Assembly: GCA_021779735.1 (NCBI GenBank)
Contig: JAJYAC010000015.1
Span: forward strand, 1 to 33,281
Length of the DNA: 33,281 bases
Reading direction: 5' to 3'
From: Actinomycetes bacterium
GTDB taxonomy: Bacteria > Actinomycetota > Acidimicrobiia > Acidimicrobiales > RAAP-2
In this document: piece after piece, positions 1 to 6,176 of the stretch
How the letters are laid out: each line of letters begins with the position of its first letter
Numbering within the stretch: the first letter of the stretch is position 1
The notes under the pieces: generated by a model
What the model saw: the letters and a program-made list of their open reading frames with translations, nothing else
Told to the model about the DNA's origin: nothing
The model's database searches: none
Translations under genes and position numbers: made by a program

Positions 1-2
1 CT

Positions 3-1037
3 TCACAGTTCTCTTTGCTACCTGACCCCGGTCGAGTTCAAGGAGCTGTGGCACAAGCAACACCAACAACGACTCTTAGTCACATTGGACCACTAACAGG
101 GGTCCCCGCATGGTCGTCGAATCCGCGGATAGTGAAATTTGACGTCGTTCTCAAGTGTAAGACCGGAATGATCGCTCGGACTGCCAACTTCTCAGCGAAT
201 CCCTCGAACATTGATATGCGGTACACGATTACTTTGACCGTTGTTGGTGAAAAGACAAAAGTGCATCGATGGAAGGTCGTAGAGGCAGGAAAGTCACTGC
301 CTACTACTACGGTTTCGCCCACGCCCACGGCCACGACTACGACGACTACCCCAACTACTTCAACGCCCTACACCTACACTTACACGTCAGGAAACCTGAC
401 TTTCACTTGCACAGGTGATCATGTAGTCACAGCGGGCCAGCCCCCTAAGGACATCCAGACCTGTTTGGCGGGTGGAAACGTTACGGGAGTATCAGTCGGA
501 ACATTCTCCAACAGCTTAGGGAGCGCTTCAGGATACTGGCCAGTGGCTGCCTGGGGGGAAATATCATACATCTCGGATTACTACAAAGCACCAACCACCG
601 CCTCGAGTTGGTCAATAGACTCCATCAACAATGGAAACGGAACATTTACCTGGAATATGACGGCCGTTTATGCCGGATTGACAGTCCCTTTTACACCAGG
701 TCCAACAGTGTCAACGTCCTACAACTACGGACCTACGTCAAGTTGGCCAGCTACGTGCACAGGTGAACATGTCGTCACAGCGGGCCAGCCCCCTAAGGAC
801 ATCGAGACGTGCATATGGAGTGGCAACGTTACTACGATGACAGCAGGAACTTTCTCAAGTAACCCAGATTCCCCTTACGGAACTTGGCCAGTGAACGGAT
901 GGGGACAGCCACCTTATATTTCGGATTATTACTCCGCGCCCGTGGAGGCAACGAGTTGGTCAATAGTTTCCATCCACAATGGAAACGGAACATTTACCTG
1001 GAATATGACGGCCTACTACAACGGGCTAAGTAGTTAA
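3..1037 (+). CDS. Surface/exported-type repeat protein, 5'-truncated by window edge
   Basis: I do not recognise a family. The frame is open to the left edge; the first possible start inside the window is a TTG at 15 with no ribosome site and no signal peptide after it, so the true start probably lies outside. Visible parts, numbered from the TTG: a beta-type N-terminal stretch (about 1-93), a Thr/Pro linker (about 95-120), then two repeats of about 95 residues. Each repeat opens with a Cys pair framing the shared motif HVVTAGQPPKDI and closes with NGNGTFTWNMTA. Rich in Thr, Ser, Asn, Tyr and Trp and poor in charge, as in extracellular proteins. GC is visibly lower than in the rest of the window, suggesting acquired DNA. 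The paired Cys in each repeat could form a disulfide outside the cell (inference). Confidence 0.7.
   Translation, partial: SQFSLLPDPGRVQGAVAQATPTTTLSHIGPLTGVPAWSSNPRIVKFDVVLKCKTGMIARTANFSANPSNIDMRYTITLTVVGEKTKVHRWKVVEAGKSLPTTTVSPTPTATTTTTTPTTSTPYTYTYTSGNLTFTCTGDHVVTAGQPPKDIQTCLAGGNVTGVSVGTFSNSLGSASGYWPVAAWGEISYISDYYKAPTTASSWSIDSINNGNGTFTWNMTAVYAGLTVPFTPGPTVSTSYNYGPTSSWPATCTGEHVVTAGQPPKDIETCIWSGNVTTMTAGTFSSNPDSPYGTWPVNGWGQPPYISDYYSAPVEATSWSIVSIHNGNGTFTWNMTAYYNGLSS
408..1037 (+). repeat. Two direct repeats with a 348-bp period inside the first gene
   Basis: Copy 1 begins at about 408 and copy 2 at about 756. Three separated anchors (426 and 774, 605 and 953, 630 and 978) all have an offset of exactly 348 bp, or 116 codons, so there is no net indel between copies. 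Stretches of about 30 nt at the start and 36 nt at the end of each unit are identical in DNA, while the middle has diverged. This looks like an intragenic duplication whose ends are conserved or homogenised. Confidence 0.9.
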
Positions 1038-1312
1038 GTCAGCCAATTGTACCGACGTTTTCTGCCTCGAATTGAAGGCTACGGATGACTCGACGCGATG
1101 CTCTGCACCGCCTCAACAGCGACCTGATCCTGCCGGACCTGGCCTGTGCGTCAGGGAACGGTTCGCCAGTCGGAGGATGTGCACGTCAATCCTCCGACGC
1201 AAACACTCTCAGACATCGACACTTCAGTGTGTGCACATGGAGATTGCGCACTATCGGCGTGGCATGCAGTTTGCGGGTGCTGTGATACAGGGGGCGCACC
1301 CTGGGAGACACG
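1038..1312. other. Gene-poor interval with hairpins
   Basis: I see no convincing gene here; short open frames lack ribosome sites and show no family features. The interval holds a strong hairpin at 1169-1198 (separate entry) and a weaker inverted repeat GGGTGC/GCACCC (1275-1280 with 1296-1301). It separates the end of the repeat protein from the end of the leftward VOC/membrane gene, so it is a convergent intergenic region. Confidence 0.5.
1169..1198. terminator. 10-bp perfect-stem hairpin, possible bidirectional terminator
   Basis: GTCGGAGGAT at 1169-1178 pairs perfectly with ATCCTCCGAC at 1189-1198 around a 10-nt loop. It lies between two convergent genes, where a shared terminator would be expected. 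No T-run follows on either strand, so intrinsic termination is not certain; a structural or recombination role is also possible. Confidence 0.45.
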
Positions 1313-1939
1313 CTACTTCGAAGTCGCTAACAATACAATGACACCTACGAGTAGGAACAGAAAGGATCCGACAAACATTACTCCGTTTGCGACCGATCCA
1401 ATCCTACCGATCCGTGTGAATAGCTTTAGGAGCACTGGGTTATGAACTTTTCGCGATCTAACGATGAATTGAAGGATTATTGAAATACTAATTAAGACGA
1501 TCAACGCGATGAAGATGGCTTGAAAAATCACGGCGCCCCTCTCTTGGTCTTCTGATTCAGAGTTTAGGTTAGCCATTAAGTGATCTTGAACTCTCAGAGC
1601 GGTAAAAGCCATCCAAATGGATTTTGCTAAGTTCATGTAACGCGAGTGGCTTCCAGGCTTGAACTCGCCAGTTGGAGATTGTTGAGGTCGGCCCGCCGTC
1701 TCAATTGCTGCGGGGGCGACGTCGTGGTCATCAACCTCGATGTAGAACGTGAAGCCGGGCGAGTCCTCGGACCTCTTCGTCAGCGCTCCACCGGTACCCC
1801 CTCCGTCTCCGGCGGTCGTGGTCCAATACTCCATTGGCCCCCATTGATCGAGCTTCCAGCCGAACGCTCTTCCGTAAGAGCCGACTCCTAGATCGGTGTC
1901 ATCGAGTGGGATCTTGAAGTGCACTGCCTTGCCTGCCAT
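1313..1939 (-). CDS. Truncated VOC (glyoxalase-fold) domain joined to a two-TM segment
   Basis: Start ATG at 1939 has a good ribosome site (GGGAG, 6 nt spacer). Residues 1-85 match the first half of actinobacterial VOC/glyoxalase-like proteins (MAGKAVHFKIP..., then FYIEVDD). The usual second half (the second beta-alpha-beta unit and the DPEGN-type end) is missing. Instead the frame runs into an unrelated, lower-GC segment from about residue 90, with membrane helices at about 136-160 and 183-205. An internal ATG (residue 102, base 1636) could start the membrane part as a separate protein of 107 aa, though with only a weak upstream GGAAG. The product may be a chimera from a recombination event, with the VOC part probably non-functional. 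Function unknown. Confidence 0.6.
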   Translation of the reverse strand: MAGKAVHFKIPLDDTDLGVGSYGRAFGWKLDQWGPMEYWTTTAGDGGGTGGALTKRSEDSPGFTFYIEVDDHDVAPAAIETAGRPQQSPTGEFKPGSHSRYMNLAKSIWMAFTALRVQDHLMANLNSESEDQERGAVIFQAIFIALIVLISISIILQFIVRSRKVHNPVLLKLFTRIGRIGSVANGVMFVGSFLFLLVGVIVLLATSK

Positions 1940-2266
1940 GTCCAGCTCCCTTGGCCGTGACGAGAATGCCCATTCGGCTTGATCCTTAGATGCAACCGTC
2001 GGTGCGCCTGACTGCGCTGAGCCAAGTTTGTGATCTCTCTCTAGGGAAGAGTCAACTGGTTGAGTTCAGTCCAGGGGGCGAATTGCCGCCTCGACGTCTC
2101 GTCGTCGGACGTCGCACGACGGTTAGGGGGTGTGTGAGTTGCGAACCACCTCGAGGTGCTTCGCGCCGCGCCGCTTCGGCACGGTTCAAGCCGCCCAGAC
2201 GCGAGCTCGTCACCGACTCAACTGTCCGGGCGGTAGCGTCGTGACATGTTGGCGACTATTTGTGGC
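1940..2266. other. Intergenic region with palindromes, no gene seen
   Basis: No credible coding frame is visible between the leftward VOC gene and the rightward ABC permease. It contains an inverted repeat CGTCGT/ACGACG (2100-2105 with 2116-2121) and a perfect 12-bp palindrome, CACCTCGAGGTG, at 2147-2158. Both may be chance in GC-rich DNA or regulatory. It should carry the two divergent promoters. Confidence 0.5.
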
Positions 2267-2267
2267 T

Positions 2268-2294
2268 ATCATGGCGACAGAACGTTGCCATGAT
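2268..2294. promoter_or_regulatory. Candidate operator (8-11-8 inverted repeat) before the ABC exporter
   Basis: ATCATGGC (2268-2275) and GCCATGAT (2287-2294) form a perfect 8-bp inverted repeat with an 11-nt spacer. The left arm overlaps a -10-like TATCAT at 2267-2272, and the element lies 22 bp before the chosen permease start at 2317. Size, symmetry and position fit a TetR-family operator, and a TetR gene follows the transporter genes. No clear -35 at ideal spacing is seen. Regulation by that TetR is inference. Confidence 0.55.
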
Positions 2295-2316
2295 GGACGT
2301 CACGAGGAAGGCCGGA

Positions 2317-3429
2317 ATGTTCGTAGAGCTGCGAGATCTGAAGTTTGCCTGGGGGCGATTCTTACTCATGGGTTCGGTGATTGCCCTGGTGACCGTACTC
2401 ACCGTGCTGTTGACCGGACTCTCTTATGGGCTGGTCGATTCGGGAATCTCGGGGCTGCGAGCGATGCCGCTCACCGATCTCGCGTTTCAGCCGAAGACCA
2501 GTGCGACCTTCTCACAGTCGACACTCGATGCGACGACGATCTCGTCGTTGAATCGCCAGCCCGGCATCCACGCGGAGCCCATCGGGCTCACGTTCTTCAA
2601 CGCCAAGCTGGCCGGCGACGCGTCACTGTCTATTGCCCTGGTCGGAATCGAACCCGGTGGCTTCATGGCCAAAGGAATGGTGGGTGACCGCCTCGGCCGT
2701 GCGCCCATGGGCGTCATCATTTCCCAGGGAGTCGCGACGCACCACGTGCGGGTGGGCGATCAGATCACGCTCGACCGCTCACGGGTGCAACTGCGCGTCG
2801 TGGGATTTTCCCCAAAGGCCACCTACGGTCACGTCGATATCGTCTACGCCCCGATCGACCTCTGGCGCCAAGCGACCTACGGCCAAGTGACGGGTGGCGT
2901 GTTGCCGCGCAGCGCACAGGGGCTGGCGTCAGCAGCCGCACTGCAAGTGCGCCCGGGCGTCAACGTCAACGCCGTCGGATCGCGGCTCGGTGTAGAGATC
3001 GTGACCAAGCAACAGGCCTACCAAGGCTCACCGGGATATGTCGCCGAGACGGCGACTATGGGCCTGATCATCGACTTCCTCTACGTCATCGCCGCTCTCA
3101 TCGTGGGAGCCTTCTTCACCGTCTGGACCATTCAGCGCAGGTCTGACATCGGACTGCTGAAGGCCCTGGGTGCGTCTACCACCTCGGTCGTGTTTGGCGC
3201 GATAGGCCAGGTCGCGCTGGTGATGCTCGCCACGACCGCGGCTGGCGTGCTGGTCGGCACCGCGATCGGGAGTCTCATCTCCGGGGGAGCGGTTCCGTTT
3301 TCACTCCAGTCCGGCGCCGTGTTCGCGGCGGCCGTCATCCTCGTCATCGCCGGCCTCGTCGGATCCTTGGTGGGTGTGCGCCGCATCGCCGCGATTGACC
3401 CGATCATTGCGCTGGGCAGCGCATCGTGA
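2317..3429 (+). CDS. ABC transporter permease, FtsX/MacB-DevC type
   Basis: Membrane subunit of a type VII (MacB/FtsX-like) ABC system, 370 aa. The start at 2317 is chosen because AGGAAGG lies just before it and the protein then begins MFVELRDLKFAWGRF, as is usual in this actinobacterial family; upstream ATGs at 2290/2293 lack a ribosome site and overlap the operator. Layout: TM1 at about 16-38, a large extracytoplasmic domain (about 40-245), then three C-terminal TM helices (about 255-275, 300-330, 340-360). The motif RRSDIGLLKALGAS follows TM2 and is typical of FtsX-type permeases. The stop overlaps an alternative GTG of the ATPase gene, so the two are one operon. Substrate unknown; DevC-like proteins export lipids or other amphiphiles. 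Confidence 0.85.
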   Translation: MFVELRDLKFAWGRFLLMGSVIALVTVLTVLLTGLSYGLVDSGISGLRAMPLTDLAFQPKTSATFSQSTLDATTISSLNRQPGIHAEPIGLTFFNAKLAGDASLSIALVGIEPGGFMAKGMVGDRLGRAPMGVIISQGVATHHVRVGDQITLDRSRVQLRVVGFSPKATYGHVDIVYAPIDLWRQATYGQVTGGVLPRSAQGLASAAALQVRPGVNVNAVGSRLGVEIVTKQQAYQGSPGYVAETATMGLIIDFLYVIAALIVGAFFTVWTIQRRSDIGLLKALGASTTSVVFGAIGQVALVMLATTAAGVLVGTAIGSLISGGAVPFSLQSGAVFAAAVILVIAGLVGSLVGVRRIAAIDPIIALGSAS

Positions 3430-3446
3430 GTACGGAGGAGTGTGAC

Positions 3447-4157
3447 ATGGATCTTGGGCCCGCGCGCGGTGGACTTCGATTGGAGCACGTGTGTCTGCGC
3501 TTTGGCGATGGCGACGAAGAGGTTAACGCGCTTGATGACGTGTCCCTCGAGGTCAACGCCGGTGAGGTGGTGGCGGTGCTGGGTGCGTCGGGCTCAGGCA
3601 AGTCGAGCCTCCTCGCCGTGGCGGGTGCGATGCGTCAGCCCGACAGTGGTCAGGTCTTCTTAGGAGACGCTCTCGTGACCGATGTGCCGGAGAAGCGTCG
3701 CAACGTCCTTCGCCGGGACCGCGTGGGCTTCGTGTTTCAAGGCTCGAACCTGCTGGCGTCACTGACCGCACTCGAGCAGTTGGAACTGGTGGGCCGAATT
3801 GGCCGTGCGCCACGGGAGGCGACTCGACGAAGGGCACTCGATCTCCTTGAGGAGGTCGGACTCGCGGCGAAGGCGGGTCGTCGGCCCGCGCAGCTATCGG
3901 GTGGCGAGCGTCAGCGGGTCGGAATCGCTCGGGCGCTCATGGGCGAACCCGTGGTGCTTCTCGTTGACGAGCCCACGTCCGCGCTTGATCACCAGCGGGC
4001 CATCGACATCGTGTCACTCCTGGGCGTCGAAGCGCGCCGACACCAGATTGCCACCCTGACGGTCACGCACGACCGTTCCGTGGCCCGTTTGGCCGATCGG
4101 GTGCTGGAGATGCGCGACGGCCGTCTCGTCGTCCCCACTGACGCGTCGCTACCCTAG
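3447..4157 (+). CDS. ABC transporter ATP-binding protein, MacB/LolD type
   Basis: ATPase partner of the preceding permease. Start 3447 follows GGAGGAG (3434-3440) by 6 nt; a GTG at 3426 overlapping the permease stop is the alternative. All nucleotide-binding motifs are present in order: Walker A GASGSGKSS, Q-loop FVFQGSNLL, signature LSGGERQRVGIARAL, Walker B VLLVDEPTSALD and H-loop TVTHDRS. Length (236 aa) is normal for LolD/MacB-type subunits. With the permease it should form a homodimeric exporter energised by ATP in the cytoplasmic membrane; no periplasmic adaptor gene is next to it. The TetR gene begins 5 nt after its stop. Confidence 0.92.
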   Translation: MDLGPARGGLRLEHVCLRFGDGDEEVNALDDVSLEVNAGEVVAVLGASGSGKSSLLAVAGAMRQPDSGQVFLGDALVTDVPEKRRNVLRRDRVGFVFQGSNLLASLTALEQLELVGRIGRAPREATRRRALDLLEEVGLAAKAGRRPAQLSGGERQRVGIARALMGEPVVLLVDEPTSALDHQRAIDIVSLLGVEARRHQIATLTVTHDRSVARLADRVLEMRDGRLVVPTDASLP

Positions 4158-4162
4158 ACCCC

Positions 4163-4759
4163 GTGCCCCGTATCGCCGCGCCCACCGTCAAGGAGCATCG
4201 GGACCACCAACACGAGGCGATTCTCGACGCGGTGGGCGCCATCCTGGCTGAGCAGGGCTACGAGGGAGTGGAGCTTGCCGTCGTGGGCGAGCGAGTGGGG
4301 TTGGCTCGCACGTCGCTCTATCGGTACGCCCGCGATAGGGATGAACTGGTGGCCCAGTGGTTGGAGCGAGCCTTTGGACCCGCGATGGCCGACGCTCAGT
4401 CGGTGCTCGGATCTTCGGACGCGCCGGTCGAGCGGCTCGTGACGTGGCTTGAGGGGCAGCTGGAGTTCGCGGCCGCACCTCGTGATGGGGCCGCCGCGCG
4501 ACTCATGGCCGAGTTCGACCACCTACCCGAACAGATCCAAGCGTTGGTCATCGACGGTCATCGCCCACTGCGCGACGCGCTGGCGGCCACCGTCGAGGAG
4601 GCGTTGGCGTCTCAGCCTGAACGCGATCCGGCGCTGGTGCTCGCCCTTCTCGATGGGATCGCGGGAGCCGCAACGCGCCAGGCCGCCAGTGGCTTCAGCG
4701 CCCAACTGCGTGCTGAGACTCGTCACGCCGTCACGTCGCTCTTGTCCGGCGAGGCGTGA
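4163..4759 (+). CDS. TetR/AcrR-family transcriptional regulator
   Basis: 198 aa. The N-terminal helix-turn-helix is clear (about residues 15-60: HEAILDAVGAILAEQGYEGV, then VGERVGLARTSLYRYARDRDELV), followed by an all-helical ligand and dimerisation domain. Start is GTG at 4163; a -10-like TACCCT (4150-4155) lies 7 nt before it, inside the ATPase gene's end, so the gene may also be read from its own leaderless promoter. It probably represses the exporter operon through the inverted repeat at 2268-2294 and is released by an exporter substrate. That is inference from gene order and operator symmetry. Confidence 0.9.
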   Translation: MPRIAAPTVKEHRDHQHEAILDAVGAILAEQGYEGVELAVVGERVGLARTSLYRYARDRDELVAQWLERAFGPAMADAQSVLGSSDAPVERLVTWLEGQLEFAAAPRDGAAARLMAEFDHLPEQIQALVIDGHRPLRDALAATVEEALASQPERDPALVLALLDGIAGAATRQAASGFSAQLRAETRHAVTSLLSGEA

Positions 4760-5016
4760 CGGCGCGAGTGGCGAAAGGGCTTGGACGCCGACGGTGCCAG
4801 ACGGCACGGTGAGAGTCGGGGGAGTGCGACTTTCCGAGGGACGTCTCGAAGGGCCACTCACCGGGTCCGCGGCTCGCCTAAGACGTGGCGTCACGGGTCT
4901 CGGTAAGGCGCCACTGGGCAACGGGCGCGGCGCGCGGGTCGAGAGCAGCGAGCGAGTGTTCGCGGGGCTCGCGACGTCGGCCCGTCACTTTGGACTGAGG
5001 AAGTACTCTTGTCCGG
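4760..5016. other. Intergenic region, no gene seen
   Basis: Between the TetR gene and the next candidate start I see no convincing gene. A short hairpin GTGCC-AGAC-GGCAC (4794-4807) has no T-run. A -10-like TACTCT is at 5004-5009, seven nt before the GTG of the small frame at 5017. Confidence 0.4.
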
Positions 5017-5151
5017 GTGAACACGCTCGATGGAACTCTCGCCGTGATGCGCGGGACTTGTCTGTGCAGTCCGTCGGGTCAAGACTTCTCGCACCGGGGC
5101 GACGCCGACCAGATTTGCCGATCGCCCGGTATTCGAACTCCCGAGAAGTAG
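5017..5151 (+). CDS. Possible 44-aa protein (small ORF)
   Basis: GTG at 5017 opens a 44-codon frame ending in TAG at 5149-5151. The evidence is positional: TACTCT at 5004-5009 is 7 nt upstream, the same leaderless-promoter arrangement used by many genes in this window. The product (VNTLDGTLAVMRGTCLCS...) has three Cys and no recognisable domain. Its stop codon is embedded in the -10-like TAGTCT in front of the next gene. It may be a regulatory leader, a real small protein, or chance. Confidence 0.3.
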   Translation: MNTLDGTLAVMRGTCLCSPSGQDFSHRGDADQICRSPGIRTPEK

Positions 5152-5158
5152 TCTCGCG

Positions 5159-6148
5159 ATGACTGTCAGCACGACCGACATCATTCGTCGCGGCCTCATC
5201 AAGATCGACGCGGTTCGCGTGCTCGAACTCGTGGACGGTCTCGACCTTCGCCCGAGTGCGCGTGTCACCGCGGTCGTGGGCGTGCCGCTGCGCTCGCTCC
5301 AGCAGCGTCGTGACGTGGCGTCCTTCGCCGCGAGCGCGCCCCTGCCGGCGGTGCGCGCCGTCCTCGAACTGCTCGCGTTGGCCCCACTCGACAAGGTTGT
5401 TGAGGCCCTCGGCGATCACGCAGAGTCTCCGACGTTCGATCAGCTCTCCGCCGCGCTCGAACAGGTTCGCGCGGCGGGTATGGGTGACGACGACGTCGTC
5501 GCGGTTCTGTGCTTTGCCGTGGGAGAGGCCTTTCCGGCCGCCGCTCACTGTCGACGACTCCTTGAGGAGCGCGACCAGTGGCGCCTGCCGGAACTGCCCG
5601 AGGTTGGCCCAGGGACTCTCGCCTCGCGGTCGCGTGAAGTCGACCCCGCTCTCAAAGAGTCACGCCGTCAACGTCGTGAGGAGCAGCGGCGCAAGAAAGT
5701 GTCGAGTGCGCCGCCGCGCCACGTAAGGGCGCCGAAAGTCACTCGAAACGAGCAGAGCCCTCGCGCGAGTGTCGCTGACGTGGCGCCCGTAGTCGCGCGG
5801 CGCGATCCTCGGCTGACGCCGCGCGAGAGCGCGCTCTATGACGCGGCCCACCCGCTCGCGGGAACCGTGGTGCTCGCCGTGGTGCCCTTCGACGCGGTGG
5901 ATCCGGCGACGGAGGAGGCCACGGCCAAGGAGCGCCCCGCCCTCGTGGTCGCGGCGTCGCCAACCGGAGTCCTGGTGCGGGGCATCTACTCCCAGCAGTT
6001 CGCGAACCGAACGGTCTTTTCGCCGTGGCGACGTCTGCGCCTCGATCACGTCAGCTACATCAGCGACGAGCGCGTCGGCGTGGAGTTGCCGGTCGCGCCG
6101 GTCGCGCTCGGCGAGTTGACGATCGAGGAGTGGAACGCTCTCTTCTAG
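5159..6148 (+). CDS. Uncharacterised protein with PemK/MazF-like C-terminal region
   Basis: 329 aa, no clear family match. Residues about 1-140 are predicted helical and Ala/Leu/Val-rich. About 160-215 is a highly basic linker (KESRRQRREEQRRKK). About 230-329 reads like a small beta-barrel of the PemK/MazF (SH3-like) type: HPLAGTVVLAVVPF, then KERPALVVAAS, then an alternating hydrophobic segment. PemK/MazF proteins are often ribonucleases, but here the fold is embedded in a longer protein, no antitoxin gene is adjacent, and I cannot identify catalytic residues. The basic linker suggests nucleic-acid binding (inference). TAGTCT (5149-5154) lies 4 nt before the ATG, suggesting a leaderless or very short-leader transcript. 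Confidence 0.65.
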   Translation: MTVSTTDIIRRGLIKIDAVRVLELVDGLDLRPSARVTAVVGVPLRSLQQRRDVASFAASAPLPAVRAVLELLALAPLDKVVEALGDHAESPTFDQLSAALEQVRAAGMGDDDVVAVLCFAVGEAFPAAAHCRRLLEERDQWRLPELPEVGPGTLASRSREVDPALKESRRQRREEQRRKKVSSAPPRHVRAPKVTRNEQSPRASVADVAPVVARRDPRLTPRESALYDAAHPLAGTVVLAVVPFDAVDPATEEATAKERPALVVAASPTGVLVRGIYSQQFANRTVFSPWRRLRLDHVSYISDERVGVELPVAPVALGELTIEEWNALF

Positions 6149-6176
6149 GGGTTCGCACGAGCCCTACCATCGGGTC

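Noticed and set aside
2147-2158. 12-bp palindrome CACCTCGAGGTG as an operator
   Set aside because: It is far from any identified -10 or start and has no matching copy elsewhere that I noticed; mentioned only within the intergenic entry.
4794-4807. Short hairpin GTGCC-AGAC-GGCAC after the TetR gene as a terminator
   Set aside because: Only a 5-bp stem with no following T-run; too weak to call.
5120-5150. TTCGAA-containing stretch resembling a tRNA T-arm
   Set aside because: Only part of the stem pairs, and no acceptor stem, anticodon arm or CCA end could be built around it.
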